From positions 29,287,478-29,351,477 of the forward strand of contig NC_080074.1 in NCBI RefSeq assembly GCF_949987535.1: a stretch of DNA of 64,000 bases. The letters are read 5' to 3'. Of the stretch, positions 1 through 11,960 are shown piece by piece (within the stretch, counting starts at the first letter, position 1; each line of letters starts with the position of its first letter). The position numbers and the translations under genes are program-made. Under the pieces are notes generated by a model. It was not told where the DNA came from, did no database searches, and was given only the letters and a program-made list of their open reading frames with translations. The DNA comes from Balaenoptera acutorostrata. Its lineage: Eukaryota; Chordata; Mammalia; Artiodactyla; Balaenopteridae.

Positions 1-1248
1 GAATTCTCATTTCCTGACAGCCCTGGATAGATCAGGCCGAGCTGTGATAATGCTCATCTCTGTGCATTATAATGAAGCTGCCATGGTAACTCTAGAAGTC
101 ACTTTTTAAATGTGCAGTTTTATAAGTTCATTTCTAAGAAAAAAAGATTAGCACAGCTGTAACACTCATAATAATCTAATGAGACTTGAAAGGAACATTT
201 GGGCAAAGAAAAAAACATATAGACTGCTCAGATTTCACAATTGCACTGTCCTTCTGAGAATGACATGGTCCACCCATGACTTCCCTAATCAGTGAAACAA
301 GGGGGGCATTAGATCAGAAACTTAATTAAATTTTGGTGCGTATAACCCAGCAGTAGAACTCATTAAACTCCTACTTAGCTCAGTATGCTTGCTAAGTAAG
401 TCACAGAGTGCTTGAATGAAAAATTTTATGTACTTGTCATTTTCATAATTTAAGGAGCTAGGTATAATAAATGTTCCTAGCATTAGTTATTTAGGAAAGG
501 TTGACTGTACCTTTTATGACTGGTCACAGAAATCATACTGGGAGGAAACAAATGTGACACATCGGAATTGGGTCCATTTCCAAAGTAAAACCCTCTATAC
601 TCAGCCCCACCCACCTCTGGCTTTTTGAGAAGGAAAAGGCATAAATCAACGCCCAAGGTCTCTGTACCTTGTTATGGAAAACATTTATCTTCTTTTCTAA
701 GGGAGATTGTAACTTTTTAAAAGTTCATTGTTTTTTGGAGACTGAATCAGTGTCACTGATCTAGAGGTATGGCATGCTCAGGAAGCTCCCGTTATCTCTG
801 GGACCTCATAAGCACCAGAAGCATACTTTCCTCGAGGCATGATGTGATGATTTCTTCGAGTGGCATGTTTAATTGGAATGTCTTTTCCAGTGTCTTCCTT
901 GAAGGCTTACAATTTAGGACCAGGGCCCTGGCTGCAAATCCAAATAAGTCAAATTTAATAAATATTTATTAGCAGAAGGCTTTTATGGCCATCTGTTAAT
1001 AGAAGAACCTTAATCTATATGTAGCATTCAATATTGCTCAGAAAACTGTCCTACAAAGTTCAAGTAGTTATTAACCTCACAATTGCCTTTTAAAGAAACT
1101 AAGCTACATCGTCCAGGAGTCACAGAATTCCACTTCCCCACTTAGCCTGGCTTTTGGGGCTAACATCCCACAGTGACTTGATCATCAATTTCACCAATTT
1201 AGTTAAAGAGAAGGACAACGAAACTGTTTGCTTGATACACCACCCCTG
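1..1248. other. Unassigned AT-rich sequence
   Basis: I recognise no transposable element, exon or RNA gene here. The only ATG-initiated frame is a 67-codon one at 769-972, which has no recognisable domain and is the length expected by chance. The sequence is CpG-poor and looks like ordinary unique or very decayed DNA. Confidence 0.5.
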
Positions 1249-1289
<41 letters not shown>

Positions 1290-1294
1290 ACTCA
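1249..1294. repeat. (CT)n(CA)n compound microsatellite
   Basis: A run of CT dinucleotides passes directly into about 13 CA dinucleotides, then into CTCA/CTCACG. Compound CT/CA tracts like this are usually polymorphic in length in mammals. Confidence 0.95.
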
Positions 1295-1834
1295 CGCAGT
1301 TCCTACCCCAGTCAGGTGAATTGATTGACATCGTGTGGAGAAAACAGTAGAAATATATTGAGTCATCTGTTTTGACTTCACCTCAAACCAGCCTTGCCAT
1401 CAAAACATTATTTTGGCCCTCTCAATAATTTCTAAACATGCTGGTGGCAGTGGAATCAGGTAGAGGTGGAAGTTTCCTTGAAACTGATATTACATGCAGT
1501 GGAAAAGAAGTAGAAAATCAAATTAGGCCAGTCAGCCTGCTTAGTAGACTTCCATAATATTTGGTTGTCAAAGGACCAAGAAATGTTAGCTCAGACTTCT
1601 GCCCTGAGAACAGTGACAGGGCTCATTCTACCTCACACATGTTTAACTTGAATCTTTTATAAGAATTGTGGCTAGTTTCTTGGGGCACTTCACGACTCTC
1701 ACAACTTGAAAATTTAGTGGCTGGAAAGTTCTATTCAGCAGGTAGGAGCAAACACCGGTGAACTGAGTCCCTGCCAGTTCTGTGCCCCATTTTATCCATA
1801 AGCTGACAATGGTTAGAGAAACTCCACTCTAATC

Positions 1835-1945
1835 ATTTACATTAATAGCAGCTACCTTGTCCTGGATTGTGTTTTAAGCATTGGGCCACAGAGTGAAAAT
1901 GACAGAATTCCTACTTTCAGGAAGTTTGCTCCAAAGTGAACAAAC
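1835..1945 (-). repeat. L2 fragment (LINE/L2), short
   Basis: The stretch resembles the 3' end of L2 read in reverse: a decayed form of the motif seen in other L2 copies of this window (element end, 'gaacaaaacagaattcc', 'ttcaggaag'). It is short and diverged. A decayed MIR 3' end is the alternative. Confidence 0.45.
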
Positions 1946-2811
1946 CACTGCTAGAGTGGGAAGAATGGACCCTCTTTCTACTCAGCCATTCACATTCGTC
2001 CATCCCCAGGCACCTCACTTCCCCTTTCCATCTGAAGGTTTTCCAAAGTTTTCACATATTCACCTTCAACCAAACCACTGCCTTCTTGATTCTATCAGGA
2101 GATCTAGCAACTTATTTTATCCAGCAGAAAAAGAGACATGCAAAATCATGGATTTCCTTGACTCCTGTCCCCTCTACCTCAAAATATATATCTTGGACTA
2201 ACTGTCCCCAGTTCTTTTCCTGTGATGCTATCTTTATCCCTTGCAAGGCTATTACTCATTTTCTAAATATCCTCTATCATGCTGCCGCTCTTAGCTCCTC
2301 ATAATCCATGGACACGGCTGGCTGTTTCATACCCCAGTGCCTCTCTGAACTCTTCCACTCAGCCTAGAGCATTCTTCCACAATTGCCCTGCAGGAACGCC
2401 ATCACTCAGCTCTTACAACTCATCTTCCACCGCTCCCTTTTACACTCTGCGTGCTCCCTTATCTTTTCTTTCTTATATTTTTGACCTCTCTTTCTCCACT
2501 GAATCTATATCCCCTTAGCCTTCAAAGGGGTGTAAGTCATCCTAAAGAAAAATTGAGAAAAATCAATGCTTTTCTTAAATGTTACTCATCAAATTACTAC
2601 AATCTTCTCTTCCCTCCATATCCCACAAGAAGGACATTCATTAGCTCTACTTTCTTTAAAAAGATTTGACTTGGATCTTTTAAATTATAAACTGGATGTA
2701 GAAAATTTGGAAAAAATGCTTAAGAGTTATAAGAAGAGAAATAAACACCCCTTGTAATCCCACCAGGTAGAGAAAAAGGCTAAGATGATGGAAGGCAGGA
2801 TACTGTTGGCT
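1946..2811 (+). other. Pyrimidine-rich unassigned stretch, possible decayed L2
   Basis: Around 2145-2290 the order of motifs (tccttgactcctg, ctacctcaaaatatat, followed by a T/C-rich strand) recalls the body of L2 in plus orientation, but identity is too low to be sure. Two overlapping open frames (1881-2201 and 1936-2304) are consequences of the stop-poor pyrimidine strand and show no domain. Confidence 0.35.
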
Positions 2812-3018
2812 TAAGTGAGCAGCTTCCAGAAATAGACTCAAGGTTTGAGTCCTGGCTCAGTCACACATCAGGCGTGTGACTTTGGCCAAGTGACCTCACC
2901 TCTGTTCGTTTCCCCTTGTGCAAAGTGTATAACAGCAGCCCTTCAGGGGATTTTTGTGAAAATTAAACAGGTTAATGTAAGCGCATGTAAAACCCTTATA
3001 ATAACTGGCACTAGTAAA
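2812..3018 (+). repeat. MIR SINE, near full length
   Basis: The MIR core is clear. It runs from 'gtttgagtcctggctc' (decayed tRNA B box) through 'gtgtgactttggccaagt' and 'aaattaaacaggttaatgta' to a 3' end resembling 'cttataataactggca'. MIR is an ancient tRNA-derived SINE fixed before the placental radiation. Confidence 0.8.
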
Positions 3019-3504
3019 TAAAGCAGTAAATACGTTAGTACTTTTTTATAGTTGATATGTATATTTCTAGTCTTTTCTTTGCACGTATACTTAAATAGAT
3101 TTTTAATTGGGATCTTGCAATCCAAATTAACAACTTGATTTCTTACGTAACAGTATCGTGCATCTCCACTCCCTAAGTCTTTATTTACTCTTCATGTGAT
3201 GGCAGCATGGCGTGGGCACCTGTGCAGCAATTCAGCCACTTGATCAGAGATAAACCGTGATCTCTAACAACATGTGAAGAGCTCATCCCTAATTCCCAAT
3301 CTTGTTGAAGTTTTAATACTACTGAACTTCCCTTACTGAAACTCCTTTCTTAACTTCACTGACACTGTTCTCTCATTGTTGTTTTCCACGTGTCTTGGTC
3401 TCCTGTGAGACATTTGCCTTCTGCTGTTAAACTGCTAAACATTGTCAGTTCTTTTCCAGAGCACCAAATGCCTATTTCCTGCTTTGTGCTCTACTTCTTG
3501 CCTT
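3019..3504. other. Unassigned sequence
   Basis: I recognise no element or gene. The short minus frame at 2943-3125 crosses the MIR boundary and has no recognisable content. The last part may already belong to the L2 that follows. Confidence 0.4.
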
Positions 3505-3982
3505 GCATATATACATCACCTACTTTTCAAACTTAAGATTTTCAAAACTAACCCTATTTTCTTAAAAAAAAATCTTTATTTCATTGTTCATCCAACTACA
3601 GTTAATTGCATTACCACCATGCATCCAGCCATCTAAGTCACTGTAAAACTTTTGCTTTCCCCTTGAGGATAGCCTCACTCAAAGCACTTTACCTTGTGTG
3701 AAACTGAACTTTTATAAGTTCTCCACACCTCAGAACTCGTCTTTCAAATCTGTTCTTACTCATATAGTTCCTATCTCAACCACTGGTACCAAACTCCACC
3801 TGGTTTCCCCAGCCAGAAATATTGGAGTTGTCCTCAACTTCTAACTTCACTTCTTCTTCCGCTTCCTCCAAACATGACTTCCTGTCACTGTGACCTCCTT
3901 CCCACCGACCTCTTTATTTCCTCTCTTCTCCTTTATCTGGGATCCTCACACTCCTCTGCCTGTGTTATTGCAATCGCCTCTC
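3505..3982 (+). repeat. L2 (LINE/L2), 5' part of a split copy
   Basis: Motifs match the L2 3' coding/UTR region in plus orientation: 'cttaagattttcaaaacta', 'ccagccagaaatattggag', 'ttgtcctcaacttct'. The copy is interrupted by an LTR and resumes at 4374. The five bases before the LTR (3978-3982, CTCTC) are repeated right after it, so the L2 is the older element. Confidence 0.75.
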
Positions 3983-4373
3983 GTGGTAGTTTGAATAGTG
4001 TTTCACAAAAATGCATGTCCCCCTGGAACCTCAGAATTTGCCTTTATTTGGAAATGGGGTCTTTGCAAATGTACTTGAAGTAAGAATCAAGATGAAGTAA
4101 TTCTGGATTTGGGTGTGAATGTCTTATAAGAGACAGAAAAAGATACACAGAGATCCATACAGGGAAGCAGACCATGTGAAGATGGAGGCAGAGATCAGAG
4201 TGATGCTGCCGCAAGCCAAGGAATGCCAGGAGCCAGCAAAAGCTGGAAGAGGCAAGGAAGATTCTCCCCTAGAGCTTTCAGAGGGAGCGTAGCCCTGTTG
4301 ATACCTAAATTAAATTCCTTAAGCCACAAAATTTGGGGTAATTTGTTATGGCAGCTCTAAGAAACTAATACAA
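3983..4373 (+). mobile_element. MLT1 solo LTR (ERVL-MaLR)
   Basis: A solitary MaLR long terminal repeat. Diagnostic blocks in order are 'cctcagaatttgcctttatt', 'ggaaatggggtctttgca', 'catgtgaagatggaggcaga', 'gattctcccctagagc' and the 3' end 'aagaaactaatacaa'. It sits inside an L2 and is flanked by a 5-bp direct repeat CTCTC (3978-3982 and 4374-4378), as expected for ERVL-type integration. No internal retroviral sequence is attached. Confidence 0.85.
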
Positions 4374-4852
4374 CTCTCAACTAGTTTTCCCCACAAATCC
4401 ACCCTCTGTGCTTCTGCCAGAAATATGAGACCACACTATTTCTCTGATTAATGTCTTTCAATACAATACAAACAAAGCTCGTACCAACCTGGCTTTTCTT
4501 CCTTTTCTTATTCTCTTCCTGCATTCTTTATACTTCTGACCCTCTGTGACTCCTGGGCACAAGTTTCATTCACACCTAAGTGCATTTCTGGATTCTACCC
4601 CTTTGTTTGGAATTCTTTACCAGCCTTTCTTCTCATGCTATTAGCCATCTATCACAACCCAGCCTGGGTATAATCTTCTCTGTATGGTCCCTCTTAACTC
4701 TTCTCTCTCAAGTTCATTTCATGTTCATGTTTTACATTTTCTTCTATTATTATATTTATCACACACTGTAATTGTTTGTTTATATCCTCTTATTCATCTT
4801 TATAGTCCAATACATAGTAGGTACTCAACATATATTTGTTGAATGAAAGAAT
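4374..4852 (+). repeat. L2, 3' part of the split copy
   Basis: Continues the L2 broken by the MLT1 LTR and reaches a typical L2 3' terminus: 'tacatagtaggtactcaac' followed by 'atatttgttgaatgaa'. With the part at 3505-3982 this makes a copy of about 960 bp. Confidence 0.8.
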
Positions 4853-4899
4853 TCCTTTTCCCTTATAAATTACACATAATTAAATGTATATCAATTTTA

Positions 4900-5560
4900 A
4901 TTCAAAAGGTCAGTTTTGAGTCTTTCCTCCCAGTTTGCTCCCCAATCTTGTTCTCTTGGTTCAAAAGTTCAACTCTCTCTCTTAAACGGTTTTCCTGCCT
5001 CCATAGCCCTGTTCTCCACTTTGTTTCTTCTTCCACCGTTAATAGGATCTTTCTGAAGCACATCTGGGATCATTCCCTCAGCTGGAAACTTCAACAGTTT
5101 CCCATTATCTTAAAGATAAAGCCCTAATTTTATACCATGACTTATAAAGTTGTTCCAATCTCTCTCCATCATGAATGCCATGCTCCAATTTCACTAGATT
5201 TCCTACAAATCCTTAAACCCTATCTCTATGTTTGTGTTTTCATATCTTTCTTCTTCAGCTTTCTCCTCCTGGTGGAGTCTTCTTCCTCCTCAGTGGGGCT
5301 CAAGTGTCTCCTCTTTGAGATTCTTCTCAGATCCTGGGGTGGGCATCAAGGAATCCATTACTCTTTCTCCCATCTTCTTGCAGAACGCTGTCACAACCTC
5401 TTCATTAAAACTCAGCACAGTGTAGCATAGTTGTTTGAATACATTACATATCTGTCTCTGTCTCCCTGAACTGTCCCACCCAGATTATGGAAATTTCTAA
5501 ACTTGGGACCTTCGTTGTAGTTCGATATCCAGCAAAGACTAGGTGCTCAGTAAGTATTGT
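4900..5560 (+). repeat. L2 copy (LINE/L2)
   Basis: A second L2 in the same orientation. It contains 'gatctttctgaagcacatc', 'tgggatcattccctcag', 'tttcccattatcttaaagat' and ends near 'aggtgctcagtaagtatt'. It may be a separate insertion next to the first or a rearranged part of it. Confidence 0.7.
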
Positions 5561-5658
5561 TTCAGAGTTGGCTAATTCTTCTTCTCTATTAAGGATTTTG
5601 CTAATTTGTTTTCAACCATAACATATAAATATATAAACACATACAAGTGTACAATTGC

Positions 5659-6043
5659 GATGGTTAACTTTATATGTCAACTTGGCTGGGCCACTGTACC
5701 CAGATAGATGTCTGTGAAGATATTTAAAGATGAGATTAACATTTAAATCGGTAGGCTTTGAATAAAGAAGATTATCCTTCATAATGAGGGTGGGCCACAT
5801 CCAATCAGCAGAGGTCTTAATAGGAAAAAGATTCATGCTGCCTGAGGAAGAGAAAATTCTGCCAGAAGATAACCTTTGGACACGAGCTATAACTCTTCCC
5901 TGGATCCCCAGTCTGCTGACCTACTCTGAAGATTTTGGACTTGGCAGTCTCCACAATCTCAGGAGCCAATTCCTAAAATAAATCTCTCTCTATGTGCACA
6001 TCCCATTGGTTCTGTTTCTCTGGAGAACCCTGATGAGTACAAC
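5659..6043 (+). mobile_element. MLT2 solo LTR (ERVL)
   Basis: The order of blocks is that of the MLT2 LTR: 'gatggttaactttatatgtc', 'aacttggctgggcca', 'gatgagattaacatttaaat', 'gggtgggccacatccaatca', 'ccacaatctcaggagccaat' and 'gttctgtttctctggagaac'. The polyadenylation signal AATAAA is at about 5977. No flanking internal region is present. A second, reversed MLT2 lies at 26.8 kb. Confidence 0.88.
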
Positions 6044-6192
6044 AGTCAACACGTTCTTCTTATCACATGAAACATTTCATTGGTTCTCTCTCCACACAAA
6101 AGTTTCTAAAACACAGGAACACACAAATATTTATAAATAAACCTCATGAGTTTAGATTTGGAAATATTTGTTTGTGAAGGTGTGTTTGTGAC

Positions 6193-6430
6193 CCAGTAGT
6201 CCCGAAGTCACTCTAAGTGTGAGTTTGAATCCTGGCTCTGGCAGCTGGGTGACCATGGTCAAGTTACTTGGTCTCTTGGTTTTCTGTGACTTTATTTTAG
6301 AATGAGGTCAAACTACCTACCTTATAGGATTGCTGTTGTGAGGATTACATGATTTACAATGAAAACATGTAAAGTGCTTAACACAGTGCCTGGCACATAG
6401 TAAGTGCTCAATGAACATTAACTGTCATGT
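6193..6430 (+). repeat. MIR SINE, near full length
   Basis: Well-preserved MIR: 'gtttgaatcctggctctg', 'gtcaagttacttggtctctt', 'gttgtgaggattacatg', 'agtgcctggcacatagtaag' and 'tgctcaatgaacatt'. It is one of the best-conserved MIRs in the window. Confidence 0.9.
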
Positions 6431-7171
6431 TAATAAAGCCTGCTCTGTCTGCCTAATTGCTTCAGTTTATTCACTTCCCCTTGTTAATTTACCACTGGAA
6501 AAAAAAATAGGAATTATGTTTCTCTGCAGCTCCGACAGTTTAAAAATTAATGCACAATAATGTATTCATTATTATAAAATTCAACTATTAAATTTTTTTA
6601 GATGGCTTATATTTCTTGATGTAATGATATTATATGTGTATTCCTAGGGTATTTTTTGTTTGCTTATTGTTTAAACAAACATATCTACTTTGATTCTAGG
6701 ACACAGGAAATGTGAAAAGTTCAAATATATAGGTAAAAATAAAACGTATCTTCATTTACTAAAGCTGTAATCAAGGCAGAGGCATTAATTAATTACTTAA
6801 GAGAATAAAAATGTTGTTTTTGAGTTTGCTAACTATTCTTCCCTGCAGAAGAGTTGCTAGCATTCTGTCTTGAGCTATAACATATGCAAATATATACGTA
6901 GTTAGAGCCAACTCTGGGTTTTCCTTGCTTATGAAAGAAAACAGTGGTTCAAAAAGATCTCAAAAGAAATTTTGTTTGGCCTGGAACTGGACCACATGAT
7001 TTAGGGGGAATTAGTGGATTTATTTTGGAATATGTATGTATGTTTTAAGCCTTAATCTAAAACAAGACAAAAATCAATCTATTTCTTAGCACAGTCCTGC
7101 TTATTATTTAAGAATTTGTCTCAGAATTGTGTTAATAAGATAGGAGAGTCAATCAGGAAGAAAGGAATGAG
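6431..7171. other. Unassigned AT-rich sequence
   Basis: I see no recognisable element or gene. Several short homopolymer and TA-rich patches occur. There is no open frame above 60 codons. Confidence 0.4.
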
Positions 7172-7174
7172 AGT

Positions 7175-7206
<32 letters not shown>
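7172..7206. repeat. (GT)n microsatellite
   Basis: A GT dinucleotide run, interrupted once near its start (GTGTGTGA) and then pure for about 14 units. The 64-codon frame starting at 7181 reads through it and is not a gene. Confidence 0.95.
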
Positions 7207-9804
7207 TTCACACATCATTTCCATAAGACATTGGTTTTTCCTCAGTACTTTCTGTTTTCCACTGATGGCACTGAATTCCTCTTGCCCTTTCTTGATAAAG
7301 CATCATGTCCCTAGGTATATACTAAATGCTGAAAGAAAACATTCTTTTTTTTCTTTTCCCCCTTTGAGTATGTGAAAGATTGATGATGAAGACACTTCCT
7401 ATCTTCTCTCATGCAGTTCTCTCTTTAGATCATTACTAATAATTTGGCAATCAAATGCACTTGAAAGACGTAGATGAAATAATCTTCATTCTTTTTATCA
7501 GTGGCAAAAGAATTTCTGATTTACAAGTGGATCAAGAAACAGAAACACATTTCACTGAAATATATTAATAACTATATAAAAGACCTACAAGCAAATGATA
7601 AACTGAGCATAAAGCAATATAAAATAAAAATATAAATATAAAAGGGCCCATATTCCTGAAGTCACTTAAGTCATTTCTCATCTCCCAATCAGGCTTCATT
7701 AAATCAATACAGATTGATGAGTGTTTATCTCTTTCTTGTAAATTTCCAGGAAGAAAGATGCCTCATTTAAGGAGTAATTATTACCTATATATGTACATAC
7801 ATGCATATATATATATCATATGCTATTTTTAAAAATTCAAATTAAGTTTTAACTTGTAACCTTGCATTAAGCATTTGCTTCTTTTTGAATTCTGATAGGA
7901 CAACCTCACTATAGTCTTATGAAATCAGAATTGTTATCTTGTTTGTAGAAAGAAAAAAATGAGGCACAGACTTTCCTTCATTCCACAGATAATTAATTTT
8001 TTAAAAAAGTGTTTTGCTTTTTTAAAAAATTTTAATACTAGGGTTCTTTGTTCAGTCCAAGTCATCTTTTAAAAAAGTCTAAACCATTTCTCACAAAAGT
8101 ATTATGAATGGAGGGAAATCCTCAGTTGGCATAATTTTTCTCTCTCACACCTTACCTTTCCCACCCAAAATTTTCTTTCATGTTTAAATAAAAACCGCTT
8201 AGAAGCACACTCCATTGGTATACTATGGTAGATACAGATTAAACTAGCCCCTTATTGTCAATATTTCTGTATGTAAAAATCAGTTTGGTTTGAAATCTTT
8301 GTGTTTGGGTGTTTATTAGACTTGCTGACTAACACAGATGCATCTGGTGAATTTTCTCAGCTTCGAAAGGACTTGAGAAACAAACCCAGAAACCCTTTGA
8401 AAGACAGCCCACTAGATCCCAAGGTAGTTGTTTGATATCCATGGTCAGCTTAGTTTGGCTGATTTCCAGAGCCTGGAATGAGAAATGTTCCCTGATAGTT
8501 TCATCAAGCCCTTCTTATAAATGACCTGTGTCATATCTTTAATCAGACTCTTCATCCTTCATACCCCTTCCTTTTTCCCCCAACTGGACCCGACCTCAAC
8601 TTTTCTCTCTTTTCTTCCAACCTAATATTAACACCGTGGGAGCTGAAACAGCATAATATTATCAAACCCATTTTCCTTTGACTGATAAGCAGAACCTTAC
8701 TTCTATGTCTTTTAATGCCTAATTTCCAATCAGGCCTTTCCTCTAATCTCTCCTATGCTTCAGTTTCTCCTTCATTGCAAAAGGAGTTTTCCTTAATGCA
8801 TTCAACAGATGCTCCTTCCCAATGCCATCTTTTCAGAGCACTGAAAAGTGCTCTATTGTGGAGCCTAGCGGATATGCTTGAATATACAAACACAGCAATA
8901 CTTCTTTTCTTTATTGACTTGCACTGAAATCTGTGCCTCTACTAAATAAAACACTTCGCTATCCCAGTATCAGGCCGCCCATGTGCTGAGACATTTGTGT
9001 CTCCTTTAAATGCATCAAAACTTCCCAGGTTTGCCTCCAACAATATTTTAACAGATAACACACTGCCAAAACCCGATCAAACGCTTTCCAAATCTTCTCG
9101 ACAGCATTATTGATGACAGATGCTTAGCCTCCACATTTCACCAAACCGTGGGACAGTATTAGAAATAAGATTGCCTCTATATGATTATGTAGGAAGACAG
9201 CATATGTAATTCCTGCTCAACTCTTGACCCCTGCAAGAACATAAACATTTAGAAGAGCTCCAAAGTACTAGAATAACTATAATTGCACATGGTTTTATGT
9301 GAACTGTTTACTTACAGATCCCCTTAGCTGAAGGGGAATTATTTATTTGCTTTTCTTTTCATAGGAATCATGTGTCATTCTACTATATTTATAATGCCCA
9401 TTTTCAGAGCTTACCAAAGAAAGGCAACTAATTTTTCATGAGTGAAAAAGCTCTGAAAATAGATGTACTCAGGGCTTGAAAATGCAATTTCTCAGAAGTC
9501 TGTTGTTGTTTCCAGTTAGGAATTTTTGAACTAGAAATAAAATCATATATTGTTTTTTCTAATTACTGTTTGGTTCTCTGTGATGTTAATCCTCGATCTG
9601 TAAATATCAAAAAGGCCATTAATATTGCACAAAATGTGTTACTAATGTAGCTGCTTATGTAAAAATTTTAAAATTTGTAGGTAGTTATAATTTAAGTAAG
9701 TCTTTTGGGCACCAAAATATGCTATCATAATAAATAGCTTATCTTGGATGTGTGGAATGGTTGTCATGTTCCCAGCTTCTTAAATACTCCCAAATATTAC
9801 CTTC
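7207..9804. other. Long unassigned region
   Basis: About 2.6 kb in which I can name little. There is an AT-rich patch with alternating TA at 7783-7822. A decayed MIR-like fragment in minus orientation may occupy about 7895-7975 (reads like 'atgaggcacaga'). The open frame at 8715-8927 (70 codons) has no recognisable domain. Confidence 0.4.
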
Positions 9805-9930
9805 CTAGATTATAAACTCCCTGAAGATGGGGATTATGTCTGTCCTGTTCACTTTTGTATACCCATTGACAAGCATAGAATCTACTGCCATAATTGCTAC
9901 TCAATAAATATATGACTATCCAGATGAATA
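9805..9930 (+). repeat. L2 3' end
   Basis: The L2 terminal motif series is visible: 'gattataaactccctgaaga', 'tggggattatgtctgtcctg', 'tactcaataaatatatga'. The 3' end runs into a GATG/ATGG-like tetranucleotide run. Confidence 0.75.
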
Positions 9931-9960
9931 AATAGATGGATAAATGGATGGATGGATTTA
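9921..9960. repeat. (GATA/GATG)n imperfect tetranucleotide repeat
   Basis: Imperfect tetranucleotides (gatgaata, gatggata, gatggatgga) follow the L2 end. They may have expanded from the L2 terminal TGAA/TGAT repeats. Confidence 0.75.
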
Positions 9961-9987
9961 TCTAGCTAAAGCATATTACAACTTTCG

Positions 9988-10009
9988 TCTTTTTTTTTTT
10001 TTTTTTTTT
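9988..10009. repeat. Poly(T) tract
   Basis: An uninterrupted run of about 20 T. It is not clearly attached to a recognisable retroelement, so a minus-strand 3' tail cannot be assigned. Confidence 0.85.
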
Positions 10010-10021
10010 AAAGAATTACAC

Positions 10022-10368
10022 AGTGAGAGTTAGTATACACTATGGGTAAAAGCCTGGCTTTAGCTCTGGTTATACTTATCAGCTTTATAAAAGTGGAAGG
10101 TTCTTAAAATCTAGTGCAATTTCCCTATCTTTAAAATGGAAGTAGTAATACTTTCTACAACGTAAGAATATAGAGACAGTATTGTGATGGTGCTAAGCAC
10201 ATTGGTTCTGGGTATAGATTTTCTGTACTTGAATCTATGTCCTCCATGTAACAGCTATGTGTCTTTGCTCAAGGTTTTTATAAGAATTTGTAAGTTGATA
10301 CTTATAAAGCTACAGCACCTAGGGCTTAGTAAACACTTAAAATAAATGTTAGTTATTTTCATTGTATG
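10022..10368 (+). repeat. Two adjacent MIR-like copies
   Basis: The first (about 10022-10160) is decayed, ending near 'cctatctttaaaatggaagt'. The second (about 10170-10368) is clearer: 'gctaagcacattggttctgg', 'gtcctccatgtaacagctat', 'taaacacttaaaataaatg'. Both are plus strand. The join is not resolved by eye. Confidence 0.6.
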
Positions 10369-10621
10369 ATACAATTTTTTTCTTTCTTGAACCAAATAAG
10401 CGTTTTTTGTTTCTTTGTTTCTCACTGTGATTAGTTTAAAGGAAAAAAATCAGTAATTGTAATTTAAGAGCTGTAAATATGAATTCATCAATCAAGTTGC
10501 AAATGTGAGATAAAAGGACTTTAGGGCTAGGAGTGGTGATGGAAAAATAACCCTTCAATGTAATAGGGCTTTACAGAAAAAGATTAACTTGTTTTCTGCT
10601 ATCCATCTATTCACCTACTTC

Positions 10622-11545
10622 ATTTATTCATTCAATCAATTATTTATTCAACAAATGTATTGAACCTTGGCTCTATGGAAGGCACTACTCTAAGTTAGTA
10701 AATATAGTTAGCAAATAAACAGAAATCACAGCCTTTGACAGTACTTAGGAACATGTATGTGTTGTGAGGTGTGTGTGTGTGTGTGTGTGTGTGTAGGAAA
10801 CAACAGTAGGCAAAATAAGTAAATACATATTTTATCTAGTGCTAAAGTAGGTTAAATTCACGTAGGTAATTCATGTTAAGGAGAAAATAGCTCAGAAAGA
10901 GAGAATTTGGAGTTTTGGCAGCATAATTTTCCCAGAGTAGACAGGGGAATCTTCATTTACATCGTGGATTTAGAATAAAGATCTAACAGAGGTGAGGGAG
11001 TGAATCATGCTGGTGCCTTTGGAAAAGAAAGCCAGGCCGACTGAGAAGCAGTGGGAAAGACCCTGAAGAGGAAGAAGCCCAGCTAGTACATTCCAGAAAC
11101 ATCAAGGAGGCTGGACTTTTTGCAATGAAGTTCCATAAGGAAGAGAGTAGTAGGAGATGAAGTCAGAGAGGTAGGTGGGAGTGGGCTGGACTGTGTAGGG
11201 CCTTGTATGTCAAAGGAATAATTTGAAATTTCACTTGTGAATTTGAAGGTTTTTAGCAGGAGGATGAAATTATCTGATCAGCATTTTAACAGGATTATTT
11301 TAATTACTGTATTGAGAATATACAATAGGGAAGGTAAGGGTGGAAACAGAGTCAAGGAGACTTCCAAAAATCATAGTAGGAGATGATGTGCTTTTGGACC
11401 AGGATGTTATAATATGAAGATTGTACAAAGTGGACAAATTCAGAAGCTAGTTTGAAGTTAAAGCCAAGAAGACTTATTGGCAAATTAGATGTGAGAAAGG
11501 AAAGGACAGAGAGCCATTTTTAAAAGATCTGGAGCTACTGGAAAG
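10622..11545 (-). repeat. Long L2 copy, minus strand
   Basis: Begins with the reversed L2 terminus ('ttattcaacaaatgtattga', 'ggcactactctaagtt'). It continues with reversed body motifs 'gtaggagatgaagtcagag', 'gggccttgtatgtcaaagg' and 'tctgatcagcattttaacag'. A GT run at 10769-10794 lies inside it. Length is about 0.9 kb. Confidence 0.75.
10769..10794. repeat. (GT)n microsatellite inside L2
   Basis: About 13 GT units in the minus-strand L2 copy. A local expansion. Confidence 0.95.
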
Positions 11546-11595
11546 ATAAAGTTACCATTAACTATTTGGAAAAGCTGAAGGAGGTAAATGAAAAT

Positions 11596-11960
11596 ATATA
11601 TATATATGTGGTATTTAAGCATAAATGGTTTTTACTGTACATATTGTTCTCCCACATAATTTTTCACTTGAAAGTATGTCTCAGAGAGTTCCATATGTTA
11701 TATAGAATTCCTTTAATTGTTGCATGATATTTTATATAATACCCTCTTGATGAAACTTAGAGCATTCTCAGTTTTATTGCTATTATTAACAGCTATGTAA
11801 CCAACATACTGGGCATGCCTCTTTGTGCATATAGGTGAGTGGTACTCTAGAGTCAATGTTTATAATCAAATATATGCACAATGAAAGTTTAACTGATACT
11901 TCACATTTTCCTCTAGTAAAATAGTTCTAGTTTATACTTTCACTAATAGAGTAAAAGTAA
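11596..11960 (-). repeat. Old L1 fragment (ORF2 3' region)
   Basis: Reads as the reversed 3' part of an old L1 ORF2: 'cacataatttttcacttga', 'agtatgtctcagagagttcc', 'catgatattttatata' and 'gctatgtaaccaacatact'. The order matches L1M-type copies. An alternating TA run (about 11594-11607) sits at its left edge. Confidence 0.6.

Noticed and set aside
1881..2304. Overlapping 106- and 122-codon plus frames
   Set aside because: Pyrimidine-rich strand with few stops. No domain, and overlap in two phases argues for chance.
5612..5836. 74-codon minus frame
   Set aside because: Lies within the MLT2 LTR and reads against it; the related LTR at 26.8 kb yields a similar frame at 27060-27278.
9988..10009. 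Poly-T as the tail of a minus-strand retroelement
   Set aside because: No retroelement body could be seen to its right; MIR-like sequence there is plus strand.
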